A DNA stretch of 43,513 nucleotides, from positions 141,967 through 185,479 of the forward strand of contig ML976671.1 of assembly GCA_010015655.1 (NCBI GenBank). Direction: 5' to 3'. Below the pieces are notes generated by a model. It worked only from the letters and a program-made list of their open reading frames with translations, did no database searches and was not told where the DNA came from. Of the stretch, positions 32,473 through 43,130 are shown in pieces; within the stretch, counting starts at the first letter, position 1, and each line of letters opens with the position of its first letter. The position numbers and the translations under genes are program-made. The DNA is from Bimuria novae-zelandiae CBS 107.79 (Eukaryota > Ascomycota > Dothideomycetes > Pleosporales > Didymosphaeriaceae).

Positions 32473-33675
32473 TCATTTCTTGATCCAACCCTTGGAGAGA
32501 AAGTCCTCCATCGAGGTGAAACTGTATTCAGAAAACATCCGATTCAGCTCATCTGACCCGTCCCATGCACCTTTAGCGGTGCTCAACAGCATTCCGATGG
32601 TGACCTGCTTCAGCATTGCGGTAGCCTTCTCCTTCGACACAGATTTATGGGGTACTTCTAAGCCCCAGGAAGAGGTCAGCTTTCCTTCCTCAAGATCCTC
32701 AATCTTGACTTTCTCTACCGATAACGGTTGCCCTATAAGCATGAGTTAGGTCAAGCATAGGCAGTGTATTTGTACCAACCTCGAAGGCGCTGACCGAGCT
32801 CAACGATTGCAGTCACCGTGACCTTGTTTCCTTGTATCCCCCCAACCGCAGGCCACTCGCCGTGGTAATCAACTGCCCTAGCCATGATGGCAGCAAAATC
32901 ATCGACAGTTGTCAACGTCATGAGAGCATCTTCATGGCCTTCAACAAGTAATGCGCGTTTGTTCTGATAATCGAAAACGGTTCCGAGGGGACTGAGATGC
33001 TTGCTTGTTTTATGTGGAAAAGCCAGGTAGTTCAGGAAGAGACCTGGCTGAAACAGACAGTATTCAAGGACCTGTAACATGTGATCAGACTTATACCAAG
33101 CTTGTATAAAGGTTTCGTTACCTTGCCTGTCTCGTTCACCTTCTCCAGGTACTCCCTGATCTTCTGCTTTCCTTCATACCATGGCATGTTTGTAGTGCCA
33201 GCGCTACCAGAATCAGCAAAAGTTGTATGCGCTACGACAAGCAAGTTTTCACAGACCTTCCGTACTCGCTGGGCGCAAATCGTTTCACTCCAGCTTTGAT
33301 AGCTGCATCGATGATGTTCTTCTGAGCTTTCTGATCGACATCCGAGAGGATTTGGATGAAGGATAGCACAGTATGTATACCATGGAGGGAGTCGACTAGT
33401 TGTTCCGGACTGTCATAGTCGACCACACGTTGCGTGATCCTTGCGTCGATATCGTCTTTGGGAGCCTTGCGCCAGATCAGTGGTGCACGCGCGCATGATC
33501 TGCCGTCCTACTTACAGTCCTGGTCAAAACGATAATGGTATGATTATTTGTCGCAAGAAGTGCATCGATAAATTCTCTGGCGACGTCTACATTAGATAAG
33601 CTCTCAATTTTTCACAAAGGATGCACCTTTGGATGACTTACTACCGCTACCTCCAGCAATAGAAATTCGTACCAT
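32473..33675 (-). CDS. NmrA-like / isoflavone-reductase-like NAD(P)-binding protein
   Basis: Six exons (33675-33642, 33586-33516, 33465-33257, 33203-33122, 33071-32780, 32732-32473 descending) give 315 residues. The N-terminus MVRISIAGGSGNVA is a Rossmann glycine motif, followed by IIVLTRT, GIHTVLSF and the signature AAIKAGVKRFAPSEYG, then a KQKIREYLEKVN block with a candidate active-site Lys and FQPGLFLNYLAFP. This is the atypical SDR family of phenylcoumaran/isoflavone reductases and NmrA. The intron at 33256-33204 has an unusual GTCTGT donor and was chosen because it restores frame and size (53 nt). Fungal members reduce small aromatic or quinone-like metabolites or sense NADP. It is divergent from the Zn2Cys6 gene over 284 bp. 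Confidence 0.88.
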
Positions 33676-33959
33676 TTTGAGCTATGGCAAATTGCTTCCA
33701 ACAGTGTACTGTAGATGATAGCGAACAAGCACCTCGAGCAGTAGCCATTCTATTTAATGTTGTCAGCTTGATACCCGACCAATTCCGATTATTTCCCCCG
33801 CGGCGGATTTTGAGGCAGGAACCAGAGAGGTCATCCTAATCGAGTTAGCGTTGAACTACCAGTGCGCCTTCCGCCGCGGCGGAAGAACGCGACCATCCCT
33901 AGAACTCCACCTCTCCGATCTTGAGTACACGAACACACTTCAGCCGTGACCGAGAATCA
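33676..33959. promoter_or_regulatory. Divergent promoter, reductase/Zn2Cys6 regulator
   Basis: The 284-bp gap between the two start codons contains a perfect 16-bp palindrome TTCCGCCGCGGCGGAA (33869-33884). A second copy of its core, CCGCGGCGGA, is at 33798-33807, with 76 bp between the core copies. Zn2Cys6 factors typically bind CGG triplets in inverted or direct arrangement, so this is a candidate operator for the neighbouring regulator, possibly for autoregulation. Confidence 0.5.
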
Positions 33960-35255
33960 ATGTCCTCCTTGGGCGACCTGGAGTCGGTAGAAAAGGTGTC
34001 TCCTACACCGAGAAAACGGAAGCTTCGGAAAGGCACCCAAAGCTGCTGGGAATGTAAGAGACGAAAAACAAGATGTTTCTATGCGGCTCCTGCCGAGTCG
34101 ACTTGCCTAGGCTGTAGGAGTCGCAATATCAAATGCATCAGTCAAGAGTTCGAGGAAGACCTGCTGGCAGCGGGTCCGGAGGCAATGACGGAACCCGCAA
34201 GGAAGCGGACGAATGCATCGGCGGCACGTCCTGTTCAGCGCCGTGGAGAAAGAACCCTAAAAATTGCTCCAGTATCATGGGAGGCGCTACCCTTATATGG
34301 ACCTTCGTCGGAAACGGCCTCCGTAATGCTAGAACCATACCAAGAAACATACTTCGCACTGGCTGAGGTTTGGCCTGCCACTTGCGATCTAAGTTTGGCC
34401 TACAGCGCTGCCTTCAAAAATTCCTACATGTTACGCGGCCCATTTTTTTCACCATATTCGAAATCCTGCTACCAGAACGAGCTATCTCCCCAGGAAGTAC
34501 TCCAACTACCACCGACAGGGTCACATCCTGTGCTCTTCGCTCGCAAACTTCTGCTACTCAGCGACCTCTTCCAGCAAGTACCGTCTGAAACATGCGAAGA
34601 TGCCGCGCATCTCCATGGCATGGCCATGCAGATACTAGATAGGGTTGCTGCACTGGTCACAACGAACGATGAACTTATATCATCCGTCGAAGGCATTGAG
34701 TGCGTTGCACTTGAAAGTATGATCCATAACAATCGTGGAAGCCTGCAGCGTGCACTGTTTTCATTGCGTAACGCTATGCTGTTGGCCCAGTTGATGGGAC
34801 TGCATCGACCAGAGCAGCGGTCATCGCTCAAGTTCGTTGAGCCCATGACACAGACGCGGATCGATACCGACTTCATCTGGTTCCGCTTAGTCGAATCTGA
34901 TCGATACCTCTCGCTCATGCTGGGTGTACCGCAAGCTTGCACTGACAACAGCTTCCTCGAGCGAAGACAGCTGGAGGAGTGCTCACCCATGGAGCAATTT
35001 GAGCGTCTGTTGCTCATCGTTAGTGGGCGCATACTTGATCGCAATGAACACGATATACAGAACTTGGGCATCACTCAAGAGATTGACGAGCTTTTGCGAT
35101 CCGCTTCGACCTGCATGCTACCTCAGTGGTGGCTATGCCCCACCTTCAAGTCAGAACACGAAGATGAATCGATGCTGACGAAACGATTCATGCTTCAATT
35201 CACATACTACTTCTTGCTGACACAGCTGCATTTTCCTTACCTTCTGTCTCCATCT

Positions 35256-35269
35256 GACGACGACTTCCA
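35256..35269. repeat. 14-bp target duplication, left
   Basis: GACGACGACTTCCA, left copy flanking the retrotransposon; partner at 41337-41350. Confidence 0.9.
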
Positions 35270-38200
35270 CACCTTCACCAACTTCTGAATTTTGAGAACC
35301 TGTTAAAATCTGTATATTTTTTATTAGATTTAATCTTGAAATTACCTAAAACCTATCTCTACGCTATCCTCTGCCCCTGCAGTGCCTATAGCTAGTAAAT
35401 AATAGCATAGAGACGCCTGCGAGACTCCCCCCAAAAGCCTCTATAGCAACCCGCCCCGCCGACCTAGAGTTAGCGAGGCACCTTAATATAAGCCACCCCT
35501 TAAGGAAATAGCTATAGCAGCATGTAGTAGTAATACTATATCTTAACTTAAGTAAAAGAGTGCAGACTAGAAACGCGCTAGCTACTACTATAGTAACTAA
35601 AGCCCTAATAACCTATATCACAGCCGCCAAATAAGCTGCCACCACCTAAGAGGCTATAATCTACACCCTAGCACAGGCTATAGATAGCTGCCTTAATACC
35701 TATAAGCTCCCTAAAGAGCAAGTAGTTACTAACGCCCTTTACTAGCGCGTTATACAGGCCCTAAAAAACTCTACTTTAGCGCTAAGCCTCTTGCGTATAG
35801 ACTATACTAAAAATATTAATACTAACGTTAGCACTAGTGCTAGTAATAGTAGCTATAACTATAGCAAGACTGCGGGGCTAAGAATATAGGTAAACGTAGC
35901 TACTAGCGCGAACCCCTTAAGCACAGGATATACTACCTCTAGCAGTAACTAAAGTAGCACTAGGGCTACTACTAATAAATACACTTGCCATAGTTAAAGC
36001 AACACTAAGGACCCTAGGATCCTTATTACTATGCCTACGCTAGAGTAGCTCTTACAGAGCTCACTATATATAATTAGAAAGGCCATTTATAACACGTTAG
36101 GCTTTAACCTTAGCGCCATACTCGGCGCCTTAAAGACTAGGACAGGATAGGCCGTCACCCCCGCTAATAATAAGACAAGAGATAGCCTTATAGAATAGGG
36201 AAAAAAAGATTTAATAATAAGCGCTATAGGAGGTAGTATAGCTAAGCTACTATAAAAATAGTTTAACTATACTATACCTAACGTCCCTAGCGCGTACTAA
36301 TCCTTGCTAGGCCTAAAGGTGCTAGTTACACACGATATAATAGAGGATAAGGTAGCTATACAGACAGGCTTACTACTTACTAACTATAGATAGTTAAGGC
36401 ATGGCGCTAATAAAGACGGAACTATTACCTAGATTATCTCCTTTATAAAGAAAGTGCGATAATTTAGGCTCCTAGGCAGTAATAGCGCCTTAAGGGAGAT
36501 TACTAAGACCCTAGCTATATAATAACACGACCTAGGCTACTAAGGCTACTATAACCTACTAAAATGCGTGCGCCTCCCCCGCTGTAACAATTATAGTAAG
36601 AAATAAGAGGACTACACAGGCCCCCTAGGCTTAGGATACACCTATCTAGTGTAGTGCGCTAACTATCTTAGCCTATATTAAGCAGGGTATATTAACTGCC
36701 TGGCAGCGCCTTGCCAAGTTAATAAGCAAGTTATTAGGCTAACAAGGAGGGAGATAGGCACATACCGCCGCGCTAATCGCCAGGCCTATAAGCACGCTAA
36801 CCGCCCGTCCCTAAGTACCAAAACAGAGGTAGCAACCGCGACAGCCCAGGACAGCTTACTAGAGCTCCATAATAGCCTATATAGTGCCCCCGCTGCCTCT
36901 AGCTCACATTTAGCAAGCGCAGCAACAACGCTAGTAAACGCTAATAAGTAACGCAACCTAGGAATAGAGGCGTTAATAAGGCCTTCTACCCGCCCACAAC
37001 GCTCTACTTATATCCCTAGGAACCTAAATCTGGCGGCGATATTAGCGCGCAGCGTTACGCCACCTTAAGATTATATAGCTTTATCCTTATTAGAGAGAAA
37101 CATAAGTATAAGCGACAAAAATAATCTCTTATATTAAGTATACCCTTATAGAGACAAAAGACTCCTCTTAGGGAGCGTAATATATAGGTTAGCTAGATAA
37201 ATATAGGGTAAAGCTCGCCTAGCCATATTGCGGCCCTAGAACTCGCTTTTTAAGAAGGTATTAACGTAGTATGCATATAAGAGCTAGCCACGTGGCCTAG
37301 CACTTACACCTTAAACTACCTAAGCTACTAGCTACACCTACCTATTAATAGCTAGGACAACCCCTAGCACAGGGAGACATAAAGACTTAAAGTCCTTATT
37401 TATACGCTAAAAGGCGCACAGCTCCACATCACGACTATAGCGCCCCTATAGGACAGGGATAGATAATAGATTTAGGTTAATAGGGTCTCTATCCTTAATA
37501 TCTATAGGCAGCCTCAGACCACACTAGTCCTAGAGTATGTTACAGGCCTCACCCCCCTAGCAAGATGCCTAGTAGGGGGAGACTTTAACACTAAGCACGA
37601 TATATTTAAGCCTAGTATTACTACCTTATAAGGCGGCGCTGAGCTTACGCGCTAGGCTATAGTTAGCGGCATAGACTATATTAGAGAACCTAGTAGAGCT
37701 ACCTATAGAGCTAGCTACGTCTTAGACCTTAGCTTCTCTAATATTGCCTTTACTAAGATAGAGGTGCGCGACGACCTGTACTACAGCTCTAATTACGCTA
37801 TCCTAGTTATAACACTGCTAGGTAGAGGTACACTAAGCCGCGAATAATATTACCTTAGACTTCCTAGAAAGAAGCTTCTTCCCTTTACCTAGCTAGTTAT
37901 AATAAGTATGCTATAGCTACCCTTAATAGTAGTGGCCTTTAACCTACGCTAAGTAGAAGAGTGCGCCGCAGCGCTAACCTTATTACTCTAAAATACTCTA
38001 CGTAAAACTAGCTACCTAAAGAGGGATGGTAGGAAGGTGGCACCTTAGTAGATAGACAAGTGCGCTAACGCCAGGCGCCTGCACCTTAAGTCTAGACGGG
38101 GCTACATAGGCACCCAGACCCTAGAGACTCGTAGCTTTCTAACTATAGTAAGAAAGGCTAAGAGATAATACTAGCAACATACTATTAATAGCGTAAAGGA

Positions 38201-41200
38201 GGACTCTAACCTTTTTTAAATTATAGGCTAGCACAAGCTAGAGCTAATAAGACTAAACCCGCCGCTAGCCTACGAGGGGCGCTATATTACTAACCTATAG
38301 AAGAAAGCGAAGACGCTTAGATAAGTAATACTCTACTATTTTAATAATAGTAATAACCTACTAAAGGCTCTAGAACCTAACGTCTAAGGATCGCAGGGCT
38401 ATTACGCCCTCCCTTAAGACCTATACCTTTCCTCTAAAGAGGTTAAGCGTAACATAATAAGAGTTTTAAGCACCTTACCTAGCATAAATAGAATTATTAT
38501 CTACATGCTTACCGCATGCTAGCACTATATTCAGACGTATCTTACCAGCCTATACTAGCGCTATCTGGCCCTTAGCTACTTCCCCCACGCGTAGAGGGTC
38601 GCAGAGGTCGTTATAATACCTAAGATAGGTAAAAAGGACAAATCCTCCCTTAAATTATAAAGACCTATCGCCCTGCTATCCTGCCTTGGCAAGGGCCTAG
38701 AGAGAATCTTAGTAAGGAGATTTGCTAGCACTGCTATAGCACACGGCATACTAAGCCCCTAATATAGGGGGGCTCTCCCCAAGAGATTAGCCATAGACCT
38801 AGTAGCCACTTTTACATATAACGTAGAGGACGCCTTCTCTAACGGCTAGCACGTTACTATAGTTACTATAGACATCTAAGGCGCCTTCGACGCACTTCTT
38901 AAAAATTAACTTCTATATAAAATAAAGGCCTAAGGATAGCATAACAGCGCCCTCCTAATTATAAAAAACTTCTTCTAGGACCGTCGCGTCTAAGTGTAAT
39001 TAGGAGAAGCCACCACAGCGCCCTACCTAGTATAGTATAGGACGCCGCAGGGCTTACCACTATTACTAGTGCTATACACACTTTATCTAGCAGAGCTACT
39101 TCAGCAAGACCCTACTAGGCGCTTTAAGTACGCAGATAATATCTGCCTCTATAAGTAATCCTACTCCCTAGACCAGAACGTGGAAATACTGGCAGAAGAT
39201 ATAGGCGCTATAAATTCTTAAGGAGACGCTAATCACGTGGTATTTACCCTAAAGAAACTCGAAATAATACACCTAACTAAGTAGAAAAGTAACTATTCGC
39301 CACCTATCTAGATTAATAATTAGCTTATCCTCTAACCTATACTACTAGATAAGGCGCTACGCTAGCTAGGTATTTACTTTAATAAGAAGCTTAATTTTAA
39401 AATATATATTATTACCCGCGTAGCTAAAGGACGCGCAGTCGCACAGCACATCCGTAGCCTTGCCAGGATCCAGCACGGCCCACCAGCTAGCTCACTACGC
39501 AAAGTAGTAATCTCATGCGTACTGCCACGCCTACTATATAAAAACAAGGCCTAGTATAGAGGGCGCACAAAGCCCCCTAAAATTATAAGAGCTACGTAGA
39601 ACTAAAAGGTTAGCACACGACTTAGGTAGCATATCGCCGCCCTGGAAAAGGCCCTTACAATAGTGATTAGAGGCATCGTCCCCGCCTACCGCACCACGCC
39701 TACTACCACGCTATACAAAGACGCAGGCATTCCCTTAGTAGCTATAGCGCTTAAAGAGTGTAAGGCGAGGTTTACTATACGCCTATACTACGTTAATAAA
39801 GGTTACCTACTTATAGCGCGCACGCGACTAACTATAGCATATAGAAAAAGAGGCGCTAGACGCCCGCAGCGCCTATATATAAAAGTTTAACTACTCGCAC
39901 AGCTATTCGCACTAGTACCCCGCCCTATACTACTATAACTACACTATTCTAACTAGTGCTAAATAGACCTTATAAATAATAAGCCTAAAAAGCTCGCTAC
40001 TAAAGAATTTAAATAATAGTAGACAAGCCTGCCTACCAAGACAATTATAGTATTCTTAGACGGCTTAAAACAGCGCACAGAAAACGGCGAGCGCCACGTA
40101 ACCTATAAATACGCTATGTACCAGGGCCAGAGTCTACTATACACAAGCAAAGGCTCCCTTAACACGCGGGCCCACGTCTTCGACGCAAAAGTAGTAGAGG
40201 CCTAAAAAGGTCTTTAACACGTGCTATAGACTTAGGCGCACCGCCTAAGCCAGATCTAGATATGTGTAGATAGCATATTAGTTATCTAGGGCATTAGGGG
40301 AGACCCCGCGCTGTTATCCTAGTGGGCCTTTATACGCTGCCAAGAAGCCATAGACACCTAGGATATTTAAATCTAATAGTTACTAGGCTACATAGGCATT
40401 AAAGGTAATAAGCTAGCTAATTAGCTAGTAGATAAGGTAGCTAAGGACCTACGTCTACCTATAGGGAAGGTAGCTAACCCTATAATATTAGGTTTACGAT
40501 CTAATGCGCGCGCATACGTACGCGCTATATAATAAGAGTAGTAGTATACACGCACACCAAATCTCTCTACATGGTACAACTAGTAGGGCCTAGCATACAC
40601 CCCCTCTAGGTAACCGCCAGAGCTGGAGCTTACACGCCCCGCCCTGGCCAAGCTCCTATCCATAAGGATAAGACACGGTAACTACGCCTAGTACTATAGG
40701 AAGTTTAAGCATAATAAGGAGACCCTTACGTGCACCTATAGAGTAGACCTGGCCCTAGACTATATTATACACTGCCCACGGATAGTGCGACGCTTTAACT
40801 ATTAGCCACAACGCCTAATACATCTCCTAATAAACACTAGAGAAGGAATATAGTACCTTAGGGCACTAAGCCTAGAAGAATACGCAACCCTTCTTATACT
40901 TAGTATTAATAATAGTACACGTTAGCAAGTAACTAGCTAACTATATTATAGGTAAGTGGACGTAAACCCTTACTTTAGGTAAAGTAAATACGCTACCTGC
41001 TCACAACTTACTAAGGTATCTACTATATAAGACTTAGCTCTCTCTTTTATATACCTATATGCGTGTATATATCTTTCCTTACCTCTAATAAGTCTTGGCA
41101 TGCTTCTGTACAGGACTAGGGGCAGCTAGAAGGCCACCCCTTTTCCCACTATTGTCACACAAAGGCTAGATTAAATAGCTGAGTCGCCCCTATCTAGAGA

Positions 41201-41336
41201 GGGACAGCAGCAAGAGAGGCCGCTCCTATAGCAGCGGTAGCACTAGCATAAGTGGCCCTTACTAAGTGCAGGGCACGTCTGCATACCCCCTGGGAGGTTA
41301 CATAGGACGTAAAACCAATACTACTACTACTACGAC
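35270..41336 (+). mobile_element. Tad/I-like non-LTR retrotransposon, RIP-degraded
   Basis: A 6067-bp LINE in the same orientation as the host gene, bounded by a 14-bp duplication. Stop-riddled plus-strand remnants occur in LINE order. A possible gag with Cys knuckles lies at about 36565-36720. The endonuclease is marked by LVGGDFNTKHDIF (about 37568-37606) and YVLDLSFSNIAFTKI. Reverse transcriptase shows RPIALLSCLGKGLERI (about 38663-38710) and FKYADNICL (about 39122-39150). RNase H shows VFLDGL (about 40048-40068) and GYIGIKGNKLAN (about 40385-40420). There is no LTR; the 3' end is a TAC/GAC trinucleotide tail. CpA/TpG is nearly absent and TpA is very frequent, the RIP pattern. The length and gag-to-tail order suggest an originally full-length copy. 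Confidence 0.88.
41317..41336 (+). repeat. TAC/GAC trinucleotide 3' tail
   Basis: About five TAC units run into GAC units immediately before the right duplication GACGACGACTTCCA. It is a simple-repeat tail of the kind non-LTR elements often have. Confidence 0.7.
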
Positions 41337-41350
41337 GACGACGACTTCCA
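41337..41350. repeat. 14-bp target duplication, right
   Basis: GACGACGACTTCCA, right copy; host reading frame continues directly after it. Confidence 0.9.
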
Positions 41351-41951
41351 TACGTACAGCAAAATTACAGTTGTTACTGCAACTCGAGACGTACTTACGC
41401 GTTTCACGGCTTTCCGCAACGAACGGAGTGCTTTCTACTGTCGAGGCGTAGACTTCATCGCCTTTTTGGCCAGCGCAACTCTGAGCCTTGCGCACATGAT
41501 CGGTCGGCGCGGTCAAGGCATGCCTCTCGACGGCCAGGGCAACAAAGCATTCTCTTACCTTACCCACCAACGCGTCAGCGATCGTGGACTCGTAGAAAAG
41601 ACGCTTGAGTACATGGAACAGATGACTCGCAATAGTAACGACGCGATTGCTTCCAAACTCGTCATTCCGCTGCAAACACTGCTGGCCATGGAAGCCTCTA
41701 GCACAGACGGCATGGATTTCACCGCTGAGTTCTCAGCTGGGACCAATTGCCAAGAGTCTGGATACAGTGGACGAGTCAACGATGATGGTAACGAGCTCTC
41801 GTTGTGCATTCCACACTGCGGAGGAATTCTTATTGCAAATGCCTCCACCGTCATTGATTCTTTACCATCCTTCGGTGCGTTGCTCAATCTAAACATCGAC
41901 TGCATTGATACTTCGTGGCTGGAAGACACTTCAGGCCTTGGAGCTTCCTAA

Positions 41952-43013
41952 ATAGGGACACATGCTGAAAGACTCACACTCTAGCGATGAGCATCCAACG
42001 TTTCGGTCTGTGGGAGGAGAGGGTGGTTTCGACTTCTGTGAGGTTCAGGCGGTGGATATGTGCACAGAACGGTATAGATATCTGAAAATGCGAGCTCTTG
42101 TTTTTGTTATATGCTTAAAAAGTATACGCACTTAAAGTAGTGAAGCACTACGTGGTATCTGGCTTAAGCCTTTCTTTTTATCGTCTTTAACGACCTGAAT
42201 AAATTATACAACACATAGTAACTAAAACTATAATTATTATAGTAATAAAAAGGAGCACTAAAACAATACGTAACTATAAATTAAGAGTATAATGAGGGTA
42301 AAGGTAATATTAAGTAGTAGGAACTATAAATACTGCCTATCCTAGAACTATAGGATAAATACTATATATAGTTTAAAAAATCTATAGCTACTGCCCTGCA
42401 TCCTGCACCTTATATAACACCTTAACTGTAACTTTATAAAGCTATAGCTATGCAAGACACTAAACCCACTATAGAGACCGTGATCCCAATCATCGACGGG
42501 TATCCGTCCTAAAATCGCCCTTATAAGAACATGTTCTAGTACTTCAATAAACTCCGGAGTTCCACTCTATAGTATTACCTGTTATTAAGATTGCGCCACT
42601 TTACACCAGTACGAACGAGTGGACAAAAATGATTAAAGGTATCACATGTGCAAGTGTCTCCGCACCGCAATAAGCAAATTATATCCCAGTCTGAATCTCC
42701 GCCACACTCGATGACGTACTCGCATGGTATGGCACTATTGTCTTTGTATTTCACTGTTCAGGATCTTCAATTAAAAGCGTCAACGTGTGGTTGAGTCATC
42801 CCTCATTACCTGCGCGCGCTAAGCGCTGAGTGCGCCAGTCGCTTCGGCCCAACGCAAAGTGGAGTACATACTGTGGGCAATACATAACTCCGCTTCGAGC
42901 AGTTATGAGATTTTGCTTCACTGTCTTCCGGATAAATGTCCAAAATAGTTGTGTATATATGAAAGGATTAATGTATTAGTCATCCTATCGATTTTCAAAA
43001 TCGTCTGATAGAC
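41952..43013. other. Gene-free region with AT-rich relic
   Basis: After the 3' end of the regulator gene, about 42100-42470 is AT-rich, TpA-rich and free of open frames on both strands, like the RIP-mutated elements; it is probably a transposon remnant without visible ends. 42480-43013 returns to normal composition, without a recognised gene. Confidence 0.5.
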
Positions 43014-43125
43014 GTCGGGATGGCCGAGTGGTTATGGCGTGTGACTCAAGCGTAAGCTTCCTGCACTTATTGCAGGCGCATTCTCATGGGCGTAGCCCGC
43101 GTGGGTTCGAATCCCACTTCCGACA
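43014..43125 (+). tRNA. tRNA-Leu (anticodon CAA) with intron
   Basis: The acceptor stem GTCGGGA (43014-43020) pairs with TTCCGAC (43118-43124), with A as discriminator base. A D arm GGCCGAGTGG..., anticodon loop CTCAAG with anticodon CAA (43047-43049) and conserved T before it, long class II variable arm (GGGC-GTA-GCCC) and T arm GTGGGTTCGAATCCCAC follow. An intron of about 25 nt (about 43051-43075) interrupts one base after the anticodon, the canonical eukaryotic position. In my folding the closing pair of the anticodon stem is A-G rather than Watson-Crick. A TTTTT terminator follows at once. Confidence 0.93.
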
Positions 43126-43130
43126 TTTTT
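43126..43130 (+). terminator. RNA polymerase III T-run terminator
   Basis: Five Ts directly after the tRNA discriminator base. Confidence 0.85.

Larger units (their letters stand above)
33960..41951 (+). pseudogene. Zn2Cys6 transcription factor split by a retrotransposon
   Basis: The gene runs 33960-35269, is interrupted by a 6067-bp element plus duplicate (35270-41350), and resumes at 41351-41951. Joined in frame it has 636 residues, no stop and no intron. The binuclear cluster is complete: CWECKRRKTRCFYAAPAESTC...C (about residues 28-57), preceded by a basic KRKLRKGTQS. A middle homology region follows with VALESMIHNNRGSLQRALF, LAQLMGLHRPE and WFRLVESDRYLSLMLGVPQA. The continuation begins DDDFH-TYSKITVVTATRDVL and includes NERSAFYCRGVDFIAFLASA, a block normal for this family. 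The start is the ATG at 33960; the frame further upstream opens with TTG only. Transcribed through the element it would stop at 35286-35288, losing about a third of the protein. Probable former pathway regulator of the cluster. Confidence 0.92.

Noticed and set aside
35289..35289. Stop codon at 35286-35288 as the natural end of the Zn2Cys6 gene
   Set aside because: The last codons and the stop lie inside the retrotransposon; the family C-terminus continues at 41351 after the duplicated target site.
39663..39890. 75-codon open frame as a gene
   Set aside because: It is a stop-free remnant of the LINE polyprotein between reverse transcriptase and RNase H.
41466..41951. Independent 161-codon gene
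   Set aside because: It starts with TTG and is the C-terminal part of the interrupted Zn2Cys6 gene.
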